Assembly: GCA_932294295.1 (NCBI GenBank)
Contig: OW028579.1
Location: 10,228,370-10,292,369 of the forward strand
From: Alitta virens
Taxonomy: Eukaryota > Annelida > Polychaeta > Phyllodocida > Nereididae
Direction: 5' to 3'
Length of the DNA stretch: 64,000 nucleotides
Every line of letters begins with the position of its first letter. Positions within the stretch are counted from its first letter, which is position 1. The notes under the pieces are model-generated. The model ran no database searches. It saw only the letters and a program-made list of their open reading frames with translations, and was not told the DNA's origin. A program made the translations under genes and the position numbers. Shown here piece by piece: positions 1 to 12,580 of this stretch.

Positions 1-1057
1 CAAGGTGTGAACAACAAACCAAAAAAAGGTGTGAACAACAAACCCAAAAAAGGTGTGAACAACAAACCGAAAAAAGGTGTGAACAACAAACCAAAAAAGG
101 TGTGAACAAAAGGTGTGAACAACAAACCAAAAAAAGGTGTGAACAACAAACCAAAAAAAGGTGTGAACAACAAACCAAAAAAAGGTGTGAACAACAAACC
201 AAAAAAAGGTGTGAACAACAAACCAAAAAAGGTGTGAACAACAAACCAAAAAAAGGTGTGAACAACAATCCAAAAAAGGTGTGAACAACAAACCAAACAA
301 GGTGTGAACAACAAACCAAAAAAAGGTGTGAACAACAAACCCAAAAAAGGTGTGAACAACAAACCGAAAAAAGGTGTGAACAACAAACCAAAAAAGGTGT
401 GAACAACAAACCAAAAAAAGGTGTGAACAACAAACCAAAAAAAGGTGCCAACAACAAACCAAAAAAAGGTGTGAACAACAAACCAAAAAAAGGTGTGAAC
501 AACAAACCAAAAAAAGGTGTGAACAACAAACCAAAAAAGGTGTGAACAACAAACCAAAAAAGGTGTGAACAACAAACCAAAAAAAGGTGTGAACAACAAA
601 CCAAAAAAAGGTGTGAACAACAATCCAAAAAAGGTGTGAACAACAAACCAAACAAGGTGTGAACAACAAACCAAAAAAAGGTGTGAACAACAAACCCAAA
701 AAAGGTGTGAACAACAAACCGAAAAAAGGTGTGAACAACAAACCAAAAAAGGTGTGAACAAAAGGTGTGAACAACAAACCAAAAAAAGGTGTGAACAACA
801 AACCAAAAAAAGGTGTGAACAACAAACCAAAAAAAGGTGTGAACAACAAACCAAAAAAAGGTGTGAACAACAAACCAAAAAAGGTGTGAACAACAAACCA
901 AAAAAAGGTGTGAACAACAATCCAAAAAAGGTGTGAACAACAAACCAAACAAGGTGTGAACAACAAACCAAAAAAAGGTGTGAACAACAAACCCAAAAAA
1001 GGTGTGAACAACAAACCGAAAAAAGGTGTGAACAACAAACCAAAAAAGGTGTGAACA
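1..1057 (+). repeat. 652-bp higher-order repeat, about 1.6 copies
   Basis: The variant order at 1-405 is reproduced at 653-1,057 with a constant offset of 652 bp: CAAGG at 1 and 653, again at 298 and 950, and the 13-bp unit just before 102 and 754. A private T (CAATCC in place of CAAACC) appears near 267, 623, 920 and 1,490 and was not seen elsewhere in the window. The copies part at about 1,050, where the second has a 13-bp unit and the first does not. A TG-to-CC change (TGCC) is at 447. Confidence 0.85.
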
Positions 1058-2960
1058 AAAGGTGTGAACAACAAACCAAAAAAAGGTGTGAACAACAAAC
1101 CAAAAAAAGGTGTGAACAACAAACCGAAAAAAGGTGTGAACAACAAACCAAAAAAGGTGTGAACAAAAGGTGTGAACAACAAACCAAAAAAAGGTGTGAA
1201 CAACAAACCAAAAAAAGGTGTGAACAACAAACCAAAAAAGGTGTGAACAACAAACCCAGAAAAGGTGTGAACAACAAACCAAAAAAAGGTGTGAACAACA
1301 AACCAAAAAAGGTGTGAACAAAAGGTGTGAACAACAAACCAAAAAAGGTGTGAACAAAAGGTGTGAACAACAAACCAAAAAAAGGTGTGAACAACAAACC
1401 AAAAAAAGGTGTGAACAACAAACCAAAAAAGGTGTGAACAACAAACCAAAAAAGGTGTGAACAACAAACCAAAAAAAGGTGTGAACAACAATCCAAAAAA
1501 GGTGTGAACAACAAACCAAACAAGGTGTGAACAACAAACCAAAAAAAGGTGTGAACAACAAACCCAAAAAAGGTGTGAACAACAAACCGAAAAAAGGTGT
1601 GAACAAAAGGTGTGAACAACAAACCCAAAAAAGGTGTGAACAACAAACCCAAAAAAGGTGTGAACAACAAACCCAAAAAAGGTGTGAACAACAAACCCAA
1701 AAAAGGTGTGAACAACAAACCAAAAAAAGGTGTGAACAACAAACCAAAAAAAGGTGTGAACAACAAACCAAAAAAAGGTGCGAACAACAAACCAAAAAAA
1801 GGTGTGAACAACAAACCAAAAAAGGTGTGAACAACAAACCAAAAAAAGGTGTGAACAACAAACCAAAAAAAGGTGTGAACAACAAACCAAAAAAAGGTGC
1901 GAACAACAAACCCAAAAAAGGTGTGAACAACAAACCAAAAAAAGGTGTGAACAACAAACCAAAAAAGGTGTGAACAAAAGGTGTGAACAACAAACCCAAA
2001 AAAGGTGTGAACAACAAACCCAAAAAAGGTGTGAACAACAAACCCAAAAAAGGTGTGAACAACAAACCAAAAAAAGGTGTGAACAACAAACCAAAAAAGG
2101 TGTGAACAACAAACCAAAAAAAGGTGTGAACAACAAACCCAAAAAAGGTGTGAACAACAAACCAAAAAAAGGTGTGAACAACAAACCCAAAAAAGGTGTG
2201 AACAACAAACCCAAAAAAGGTGTGAACAACAAACCCAAAAAAGGTGTGAACAACAAACCAAAAAAAGGTGTGAACAACAAACCCAAAAAAGGTGTGAACA
2301 ACAAACCCAAAAAAGGTGTGAACAACAAACCCAAAAAAGGTGTGAACAACAAACCCAAAAAAGGTGTGAACAACAAACCAAAAAAGGTGTGAACAACAAA
2401 CCAAAAAAGGTGTGAACAACAAACCAAAAAAAGGTGTGAACAACAAACCAAAAAAAGGTGCGAACAACAAACCAAAAAAAGGTGCGAACAACAAACCAAA
2501 AAAAGGTGTGAACAACAAACCAAAAAAAGGTGTGAACAACAAACCAAAAAAGGTGTGAACAACAAACCAAAAAAAGGTGTGAACAACAAACCAAAAAAGG
2601 TGTGAACAACAAACCAAAAAAAGGTGTGAACAACAAACCAAAAAAAGGTGTGAACAACAAACCCAAAAAAGGTGTGAACAACAAACCCAAAAAAGGTGTG
2701 AACAACAAACCCAAAAAAGGTGTGAACAACAAACCAAAAAAAGGTGTGAACAACAAACCAAAAAAAGGTGTGAACAACAAACCAAAAAAAGGTGTAAACA
2801 ACAAACCAAAAAAAGGTGTGAACAACAAACCAAAAAAAGGTGTGAACAACAAACCCAAAAAAGGTGTGAACAACAAACCAAAAAAAGGTGTGAACAACAA
2901 ACCAAAAAAAGGTGTGAACAACAAACCAAAAAAAGGTGTGAACAACAAACCAAAAAAGGT
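1058..2960 (+). repeat. Irregular stretch of the 24-bp array
   Basis: No gene or other element is visible. The stretch mixes type A, type B, 23-bp and 13-bp units without an obvious complete higher-order period. It holds a unique AACCCAGAAAAGG unit near 1,256, CG-bearing units (TGCGAAC) near 1,780, 1,900, 2,460 and 2,485, and a long pure 24-mer run from about 2,600 to 2,960 that includes one GTAAAC unit near 2,795. The pure run keeps one + strand frame open, which reflects only the multiple-of-three unit length. Confidence 0.8.
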
Positions 2961-3600
2961 GTGAACAACAAACCCAAAAAAGGTGTGAACAACAAACCAA
3001 AAAAAGGTGTGAACAACAAACCAAAAAAGGTGTGAACAAAAGGTGTGAACAACAAACCCAAAAAAGGTGTGAACAACAAACCCAAAAAAGGTGTGAACAA
3101 CAAACCCAAAAAAGTGTGAACAACAAACCAAAAAAAGGTGTGAACAACAAACCAAAAAAAGGTGTAAACAACAAACCAAAAAAAGGTGTGAACAACAAAC
3201 CAAAAAAAGGTGTAAACAACAAACCAAAAAAAGGTGTGAACAACAAACCCAAAAAAGGTGTGAACAACAAACCCAAAAAAGGTGTGAACAACAAACCCAA
3301 AAAAGGTGTGAACAACAAAGCAAAAAAAGGTGTGAACAACAAACCAAAAAAGGTGTGAACAACAAACCAAACAAGGTGTGAACAACAAACCAAAAAAAGG
3401 TGTGAACAACAAACCAAAAAAAGGTGTGAACAACAAACCAAAAAAAGGTGTGAACAACAAACCAAAAAAAGGTGTGAACAACAAACCAAAAAAGGTGTGA
3501 ACAACAAACCAAAAAAAGGTGTGAACAACAAACCAAAAAAAGGTGTGAACAAAAGGTGTGAACAACAAACCCAAAAAAGGTGTGAACAACAAACCCAAAA
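2960..3600 (+). repeat. Copy 1 of a ~640-bp block (offset 1,464 bp)
   Basis: The barcode contains a rare 23-bp unit that has lost a G (AAAAAAGTGTG near 3,114), several GTAAAC units, an AAAGC unit near 3,318 and a CCAAACAAGG unit. The same order, including the rare G loss, recurs 1,464 bp downstream. Confidence 0.85.
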
Positions 3601-3746
3601 AAGGTGTGAACAACAAACCAAAAAAGGTGTGAACAACAAACCAAAAAAGGTGTGAACAACAAACCAAAAAAGGTGTGAACAACAAACCAAAAAAAGGTGT
3701 GAACAACAAACCGAAAAAAGGTGTGAACAACAAACCAAAAAAAGGT

Positions 3747-3752
3747 GTTAAC
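3747..3752. repeat. Isolated GTTAAC (position 6 G to T) monomer
   Basis: This is the first of 18 monomers I found carrying GTTAAC, an HpaI recognition sequence. It places a TTA on the + strand and therefore a TAA on the - strand, ending one otherwise stop-free reverse frame. Unlike most later examples it has no partner 120 bp away. Confidence 0.9.
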
Positions 3753-4423
3753 AACAAACCCAAAAAAGGTGTGAACAACAAACCAAAAAAGGTGTGAACA
3801 ACAAACCAAAAAAAGGTGTGAACAACAAACCCAAAAAAGGTGTGAACAACAAACCAAAAAAAGGTGTGAACAACAAACCAAAAAAAGGTGTGAACAACAA
3901 ACCCAAAAAAGGTGTGAACAACAAACCAAAAAATGGTGTGAACAACAAACCCAAAAAAGGTGTGAACAACAAACCCAAAAAAGGTGTGAACAACAAACCC
4001 AAAAAAGGTGTGAACAACAAAGCAAAAAAAGGTGTGAACAACAAACCAAAAAAGGTGTGAACAACAAACCAAACAAGGTGTGAACAACAAACCAAAAAAA
4101 GGTGTGAACAACAAACCAAAAAAAGGTGTGAACAACAAACCAAAAAAAGGTGTGAACAACAAACCAAAAAAAGGTGTGAACAACAAACCAAAAAAGGTGT
4201 GAACAACAAACCAAAAAAAGGTGTGAACAACAAACCAAAAAAGGTGTGAACAACAAACCCAAAAAAGGTGTGAACAACAAACCAAAAAAAGGTGTGAACA
4301 ACAAACCAAAAAAGGTGTGAACAAAAGGTGTGAACAACAAACCAAAAAAAGGTGTGAACAACAAACCAAAAAAAGGTGTGAACAACAAACCAAAAAAAGG
4401 TGTGAACAACAAACCAAAAAAGG

Positions 4424-5060
4424 TGTGAACAACAAACCCAAAAAAGGTGTGAACAACAAACCAAAAAAAGGTGTGAACAACAAACCAAAAAAGGTGTGAA
4501 CAAAAGGTGTGAACAACAAACCCAAAAAAGGTGTGAACAACAAACCCAAAAAAGGTGTGAACAACAAACCCAAAAAAGTGTGAACAACAAACCAAAAAAA
4601 GGTGTGAACAACAAACCAAAAAAAGGTGTAAACAACAAACCAAAAAAAGGTGTGAACAACAAACCAAAAAAAGGTGTAAACAACAAACCAAAAAAAGGTG
4701 TGAACAACAAACCCAAAAAAGGTGTGAACAACAAACCCAAAAAAGGTGTGAACAACAAACCCAAAAAAGGTGTGAACAACAAAGCAAAAAAAGGTGTGAA
4801 CAACAAACCAAAAAAGGTGTGAACAACAAACCAAACAAGGTGTGAACAACAAACCAAAAAAAGGTGTGAACAACAAACCAAAAAAAGGTGTGAACAACAA
4901 ACCAAAAAAAGGTGTGAACAACAAACCAAAAAAAGGTGTGAACAACAAACCAAAAAAGGTGTGAACAACAAACCAAAAAAAGGTGTGAACAACAAACCAA
5001 AAAAAGGTGTGAACAAAAGGTGTGAACAACAAACCCAAAAAAGGTGTGAACAACAAACCA
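4424..5060 (+). repeat. Copy 2 of the ~640-bp block (offset 1,464 bp)
   Basis: It reproduces 2,960-3,600 in order. The G-loss unit is at about 4,578, and the 13-bp units match at 4,493 (from 3,029) and 5,006 (from 3,542). The shared rare deletion shows common descent by duplication rather than independent mutation. Confidence 0.85.
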
Positions 5061-7839
5061 AAAAAGGTGTGAACAACAAACCAAAAAAAGGTGTGAACAA
5101 CAAACCCAAAAAAGGTGTGAACAACAAACCAAAAAAAGGTGTGAACAACAAACCAAAAAAAGGTGTGAACAACAAACCCAAAAAAGGTGTGAACAACAAA
5201 CCAAAAAATGGTGTGAACAACAAACCCAAAAAAGGTGTGAACAACAAACCCAAAAAAGGTGTGAACAACAAACCCAAAAAAGGTGTGAACAACAAAGCAA
5301 AAAAAGGTGTGAACAACAAACCAAAAAAGGTGTGAACAACAAACCAAACAAGGTGTGAACAACAAACCAAAAAAAGGTGTGAACAACAAACCAAAAAAAG
5401 GTGTGAACAACAAACCAAAAAAAGGTGTGAACAACAAACCAAAAAAAGGTGTGAACAACAAACCAAAAAAGGTGTGAACAACAAACCAAAAAAAGGTGTG
5501 AACAACAAACCAAAAAAGGTGTGAACAACAAACCCAAAAAAGGTGTGAACAACAAACCAAAAAAAGGTGTGAACAACAAACCAAAAAAGGTGTGAACAAA
5601 AGGTGTGAACAACAAACCAAAAAAAGGTGTGAACAACAAACCAAAAAAAGGTGTGAACAACAAACCAAAAAAAGGTGTGAACAACAAACCAAAAAAGGTG
5701 TGAACAACAAACCAAAAAAAGGTGTGAACAACAAACCAAAAAAAGGTGTGAACAAAAGGTGTGAACAACAAACCCAAAAAAGGTGTGAACAACAAACCCA
5801 AAAAAGGTGTGAACAACAAACCCAAAAAAGGTGTGAACAACAAACCAAAAAAAGGTGTGAACAACAAACCAAAAAAGGTGTGAACAACAAACCAAAAAAA
5901 GGTGTGAACAACAAACCCAAAAAAGGTGTGAACAACAAACCAAAAAAAGGTGTGAACAACAAACCCAAAAAAGGTGTGAACAACAAACCCAAAAAAGGTG
6001 TGAACAACAAACCCAAAAAAGGTGTGAACAACAAACCAAAAAAAGGTGTGAACAACAAACCAAAAAAGGTGTGAACAACAAACCAAAAAAGGTGTGAACA
6101 ACAAACCCAAAAAAGGTGTGAACAACAAACCAAAAAAAGGTGTGAACAACAAACCAAAAAAAGGTGTGAACAACAAACCAAAAAAGGTGTGAACAACAAA
6201 CCAAAAAAAGGTGTGAACAACAAACCAAAAAAAGGTGCCAACAACAAACCAAAAAAAGGTGTGAACAACAAACCAAAAAAAGGTGTGAACAACAAACCAA
6301 AAAAAGGTGTGAACAACAAACCAAAAAAGGTGTGAACAACAAACCAAAAAAGGTGTGAACAACAAACCCAAAAAAGGTGTGAACAACAAACCAAAAAAAG
6401 GTGTGAACAACAAACCAAAAAAGGTGTGAACAAAAGGTGTGAACAACAAACCCAAAAAAGGTGTGAACAACAAACCAAAAAAGGTGTGAACAACAAACCA
6501 AAAAAAGGTGTGAACAACAAACCCAAAAAAGGTGTGAACAACAAACCAAAAAAAGGTGTGAACAACAAACCAAAAAAAGGTGTGAACAACAAACCCAAAA
6601 AAGGTGTGAACAACAAACCAAAAAATGGTGTGAACAACAAACCCAAAAAAGGTGTGAACAACAAACCCAAAAAAGGTGTGAACAACAAACCCAAAAAAGG
6701 TGTGAACAACAAAGCAAAAAAAGGTGTGAACAACAAACCAAAAAAGGTGTGAACAACAAACCAAACAAGGTGTGAACAACAAACCAAAAAAAGGTGTGAA
6801 CAACAAACCAAAAAAAGGTGTGAACAACAAACCAAAAAAAGGTGTGAACAACAAACCAAAAAAAGGTGTGAACAACAAACCAAAAAAGGTGTGAACAACA
6901 AACCAAAAAAAGGTGTGAACAACAAACCAAAAAAGGTGTGAACAACAAACCCAAAAAAGGTGTGAACAACAAACCAAAAAAAGGTGTGAACAACAAACCA
7001 AAAAAGGTGTGAACAAAAGGTGTGAACAACAAACCAAAAAAAGGTGTGAACAACAAACCAAAAAAAGGTGTGAACAACAAACCAAAAAAAGGTGTGAACA
7101 ACAAACCAAAAAAGGTGTGAACAACAAACCAAAAAAAGGTGTGAACAACAAACCAAAAAAAGGTGTGAACAAAAGGTGTGAACAACAAACCCAAAAAAGG
7201 TGTGAACAACAAACCCAAAAAAGGTGTGAACAACAAACCCAAAAAAGGTGTGAACAACAAACCAAAAAAAGGTGTGAACAACAAACCAAAAAAGGTGTGA
7301 ACAACAAACCAAAAAAAGGTGTGAACAACAAACCCAAAAAAGGTGTGAACAACAAACCAAAAAAAGGTGTGAACAACAAACCCAAAAAAGGTGTGAACAA
7401 CAAACCCAAAAAAGGTGTGAACAACAAACCCAAAAAAGGTGTGAACAACAAACCAAAAAAAGGTGTGAACAACAAACCAAAAAAGGTGTGAACAACAAAC
7501 CAAAAAAGGTGTGAACAACAAACCCAAAAAAGGTGTGAACAACAAACCAAAAAAAGGTGTGAACAACAAACCAAAAAAAGGTGTGAACAACAAACCAAAA
7601 AAGGTGTGAACAACAAACCAAAAAAAGGTGTGAACAACAAACCAAAAAAAGGTGCCAACAACAAACCAAAAAAAGGTGTGAACAACAAACCAAAAAAAGG
7701 TGTGAACAACAAACCAAAAAAAGGTGTGAACAACAAACCAAAAAAGGTGTGAACAACAAACCAAAAAAGGTGTGAACAACAAACCCAAAAAAGGTGTGAA
7801 CAACAAACCAAAAAAAGGTGTGAACAACAAACCAAAAAA
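5006..7839 (+). repeat. Tandem pair of 1,417-bp higher-order repeats
   Basis: Copy 1 runs 5,006-6,422 and copy 2 runs 6,423-7,839, each beginning with a 13-bp unit. Landmarks match at a constant 1,417 bp: AAATGG at 5,208 and 6,625, the AAAGC unit, the CCAAACAAGG unit, a 13-bp unit before 5,592 and 7,009, and TGCC near 6,237 and 7,653. By eye the two copies look almost identical. Confidence 0.88.
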
Positions 7840-8329
7840 GGTGTGAACAAAAGGTGTGAACAACAAACCCAAAAAAGGTGTGAACAACAAACCCAAAAAA
7901 GGTGTGAACAACAAACCCAAAAAAGGTGTGAACAACAAACCCAAAAAAGGTGTGAACAACAAACCAAAAAAAGGTGTGAACAACAAACCAAAAAAGGTGT
8001 GAACAAAAGGTGTGAACAACAAACCCAAAAAAGGTGTGAACAACAAACCCAAAAAAGGTGTGAACAACAAACCCAAAAAAGGTGTGAACAACAAACCCAA
8101 AAAAGGTGTGAACAACAAACCCAAAAAAGGTGTGAACAACAAACCAAAAAAGGTGTGAACAACAAACCAAAAAAAGGTGTGAACAACAAACCAAAAAAAG
8201 GTGCGAACAACAAACCAAAAAAAGGTGCGAACAACAAACCAAAAAAAGGTGTGAACAACAAACCAAAAAAAGGTGTGAACAACAAACCAAAAAAAGGTGT
8301 GAACAACAAACCAAAAAAGGTGTGAACAA

Positions 8330-9300
8330 CAAACCCAAAAAAGGTGTGAACAACAAACCAAAAAATGGTGTGAACAACAAACCCAAAAAAGGTGTGAACA
8401 ACAAACCCAAAAAAGGTGTGAACAACAAACCCAAAAAAGGTGTGAACAACAAAGCAAAAAAAGGTGTGAACAACAAACCAAAAAAGGTGTGAACAACAAA
8501 CCAAACAAGGTGTGAACAACAAACCAAAAAAAGGTGTGAACAACAAACCAAAAAAAGGTGTGAACAACAAACCAAAAAAAGGTGTGAACAACAAACCAAA
8601 AAAAGGTGTGAACAACAAACCAAAAAAGGTGTGAACAACAAACCAAAAAAAGGTGTGAACAACAAACCAAAAAAGGTGTGAACAACAAACCCAAAAAAGG
8701 TGTGAACAACAAACCAAAAAAATGTGTGAACAACAAACCAAAAAAGGTGTGAACAAAAGGTGTGAACAACAAACCAAAAAAAGGTGTGAACAACAAACCA
8801 AAAAAAGGTGTGAACAACAAACCAAAAAAAGGTGTGAACAACAAACCAAAAAAGGTGTGAACAACAAACCAAAAAAAGGTGTGAACAACAAACCAAAAAA
8901 AGGTGTGAACAAAAGGTGTGAACAACAAAACCAAAAAAGGTGTGAACAACAAACCCAAAAAAGGTGTGAACAACAAACCCAAAAAAGGTGTGAACAACAA
9001 ACCAAAAAAAGGTGTGAACAACAAACCAAAAAAGGTGTGAACAACAAACCAAAAAAAGGTGTGAACAACAAACCCAAAAAAGGTGTGAACAACAAACCAA
9101 AAAAAGGTGTGAACAACAAACCCAAAAAAGGTGTGAACAACAAACCCAAAAAAGGTGTGAACAACAAACCCAAAAAAGGTGTGAACAACAAACCAAAAAA
9201 AGGTGTGAACAACAAACCCAAAAAAGGTGTGAACAACAAACCCAAAAAAGGTGTGAACAACAAACCAAAAAAAGGTGTGAACAACAAACCAAAAAAGGTG
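8330..9300 (+). repeat. Partial third copy of the 1,417-bp repeat, offset 1,740 bp
   Basis: AAATGG at 8,365 and the 13-bp unit at 8,746 lie 1,740 bp after their partners at 6,625 and 7,006. The spacing is larger than 1,417 bp because a type B-rich stretch with CG-bearing units lies between (7,840-8,325). Private changes here are AATGTGTG near 8,721 and CAAAACC near 8,928. Confidence 0.8.
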
Positions 9301-10294
9301 TGAACAACAAACCAAACAAGGTGTGAACAACAAACCAAAAAAAGGTGTGAACAACAAACCAAAAAAAGGTGTGAACAACAAACCAAAAAAAGGTGTGAAC
9401 AACAAACCAAAAAAAGGTGTGAACAACAAACCAAAAAAGGTGTGAACAACAAACCGAAAAAAGGTGTGAACAACAAACCAAAAAAGGTGTGAACAACAAA
9501 CCCAAAAAAGGTGTGAACAACAAACCAAAAAAAGGTGTGAACAACAAACCAAAAAAGGTGTGAACAAAAGGTGTGAACAACAAACCCAAAAAAGGTGTGA
9601 ACAACAAACCAAAAAAAGGTGTGAACAACAAACCAAAAAAGGTGTGAACAACAAACCAAAAAAAGGTGTGAACAACAAACCAAAAAAAGGTGTGAACAAA
9701 AGGTGTGAACAACAAACCCAAAAAAGGTGTGAACAACAAACCCAAAAAAGGTGTGAACAACAAACCCAAAAAAGGTGTGAACAACAAACCAAAAAAAGGT
9801 GTGAACAACAAACCAAAAAAGGTGTGAACAACAAACCAAAAAAAGGTGTGAACAACAAACCCAAAAAAGGTGTGAACAACAAACCAAAAAAAGGTGTGAA
9901 CAACAAACCCAAAAAAGGTGTGAACAACAAACCCAAAAAAGGTGTGAACAACAAACCCAAAAAAGGTGTGAACAACAAACCCAAAAAAGGTGTGAACAAC
10001 AAACCAAAAAAAGGTGTGAACAACAAACCAAAAAAGGTGTGAACAACAAACCAAAAAAAGGTGTGAACAACAAACCAAAAAAGGTGTGAACAACAAACCA
10101 AAAAAAGGTGTGAACAACAAACCAAAAAAAGGTGCCAACAACAAACCAAAAAAAGGTGTGAACAACAAACCAAAAAAAGGTGTGAACAACAAACCAAAAA
10201 AAGGTGTGAACAACAAACCAAAAAAGGTGTGAACAACAAACCAAAAAAAGGTGTGAACAACAAACCAAAAAAAGGTGTGAACAACAAACCAAAA

Positions 10295-11215
10295 AAGGTG
10301 TGAACAACAAACCAAACAAGGTGTGAACAACAAACCAAAAAAAGGTGTGAACAACAAACCAAAAAAAGGTGTGAACAACAAACCAAAAAAAGGTGTGAAC
10401 AACAAACCAAAAAAGGTGTGAACAACAAACCGAAAAAAGGTGTGAACAACAAACCAAAAAAGGTGTGAACAAAAGGTGTGAACAACAAACCAAAAAAAGG
10501 TGTGAACAACAAACCAAAATAAAGGTGTGAACAACAAACCAAAAAAGGTGTGAACAACAAACCCAAAAAAGGTGTGAACAACAAACCAAAAAAAGGTGTG
10601 AACAACAAACCAAAAAAGGTGTGAACAAAAGGTGTGAACAACAAACCCAAAAAAGGTGTGAACAACAAACCCAAAAAAGGTGTGAACAACAAACCCAAAA
10701 AAGGTGTGAACAACAAACCCAAAAAAGGTGTGAACAACAAACCAAAAAAAGGTGTGAACAACAAACCAAAAAAGGTGTGAACAACAAACCAAAAAAAGGT
10801 GTGAACAACAAACCAAAAAAAGGTGCCAACAACAAACCAAAAAAAGGTGTGAACAACAAACCAAAAAAAGGTGTGAACAACAAACCAAAAAAAGGTGTGA
10901 ACAACAAACCAAAAAAGGTGTGAACAGCAAACCAAAAAAAGGTGTGAACAACAAACCAAAAAAGGTGTGAACAACAAACCGAAAAAAGGTGTGAACAACA
11001 AACCAAAAAAGGTGTGAACAAAAGGTGTGAACAACAAACCAAAAAAAGGTGTGAACAACAAACCAAAAAAAGGTGTGAACAACAAACCAAAAAAGGTGTG
11101 AACAACAAACCCAAAAAAGGTGTGAACAACAAACCAAAAAAAGGTGTGAACAACAAACCAAAAAAGGTGTGAACAAAAGGTGTGAACAACAAACCCAAAA
11201 AAGGTGTGAACAACA
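10295..11215 (+). repeat. Copy 1 of a ~0.92-kb block (offset 3,826 bp)
   Basis: It carries two rare markers, an insertion-like AAAATAAAGG unit starting at 10,516 and a CAGC unit at 10,925. Both recur exactly 3,826 bp downstream (14,342 and 14,751). The right-hand part also belongs to the 1,920-bp duplication, so the two events overlap. Confidence 0.87.
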
Positions 11216-12130
11216 AACCCAAAAAAGGTGTGAACAACAAACCCAAAAAAGGTGTGAACAACAAAGCAAAAAAAGGTGTGAACAACAAACCAAAAAAGGT
11301 GTGAACAACAAACCAAACAAGGTGTGAACAACAAACCAAAAAAAGGTGTGAACAACAAACCAAAAAAAGGTGTGAACAACAAACCAAAAAAAGGTGTGAA
11401 CAACAAACCAAAAAAAGGTGTGAACAACAAACCGAAAAAGGTGTGAACAACAAACCGAAAAAAGGTGTGAACAACAAACCAAAAAAGGTGTGAACAACAA
11501 ACCCAAAAAAGGTGTGAACAACAAACCAAAAAAAGGTGTGAACAACAAACCAAAAAAGGTGTGAACAAAAGGTGTGAACAACAAACCAAAAAAAGGTGTG
11601 AACAACAAACCAGAAAAAGGTGTGAACAAAAGGTGTGAACAACAAACCCAAAAAAGGTGTGAACAACAAACCCAAAAAAGGTGTGAACAACAAACCCAAA
11701 AAAGGTGTGAACAACAAACCCAAAAAAGGTGTGAACAACAAACCAAAAAAAGGTGTGAACAACAAACCAAAAAAGGTGTGAACAACAAACCAAAAAAAGG
11801 TGTGAACAACAAACCCAAAAAAGGTGTGAACAACAAACCAAAAAAAGGTGTGAACAACAAACCCAAAAAAGGTGTGAACAACAAACCCAAAAAAGGTGTG
11901 AACAACAAACCAAAAAAAGGTGTGAACAACAAACCAAAAAAGGTGTGAACAACAAACCAAAAAAAGGTGTGAACAACAAACCAAAAAAAGGTGCCAACAA
12001 CAAACCAAAAAAAGGTGTGAACAACAAACCAAAAAAAGGTGTGAACAACAAACCAAAAAAAGGTGTGAACAACAAACCAAAAAAGGTGTGAACAACAAAC
12101 CAAAAAAAGGTGTGAACAACAAACCAAAAA
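10661..12130 (+). repeat. Copy 1 of a ~1.47-kb block (offset 1,920 bp)
   Basis: Compared line by line with 12,581-14,050, I saw a single difference: CAGC at 10,925 against CAAC at 12,845. Shared rare units include CCGAAAAAGG near 11,433 (one A short) and CCAGAAAAAGG near 11,611. Near-identity over about 1.47 kb of repeat implies recent duplication or gene-conversion-like homogenisation. Confidence 0.92.
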
Positions 12131-12580
12131 AGGTGTGAACAACAAACCGAAAAAAGGTGTGAACAACAAACCAAAAAAGGTGTGAACAAAAGGTGTGAAC
12201 AACAAACCAAAAAAAGGTGTGAACAACAAACCAAAAAAAGGTGTGAACAACAAACCAAAAAAGGTGTGAACAACAAACCCAAAAAAGGTGTGAACAACAA
12301 ACCAAAAAAGGTGTGAACAAAAGGTGTGAACAACAAACCAAAAAAAGGTGTGAACAACAAACCAGAAAAAGGTGTGAACAAAAGGTGTGAACAACAAACC
12401 CAAAAAAGGTGTGAACAACAAACCCAAAAAAGGTGTGAACAACAAACCCAAAAAAGGTGTGAACAACAAACCCAAAAAAGGTGTGAACAACAAACCAAAA
12501 AAAGGTGTGAACAACAAACCAAAAAAGGTGTGAACAACAAACCAAAAAAAGGTGTGAACAACAAACCCAAAAAAGGTGTG

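Noticed and set aside
621..626. SOX-type motif in CAACAATCC units
   Set aside because: Only about four units in the first 1.5 kb carry it and they are copies of one variant; the match is too short to mean anything alone.
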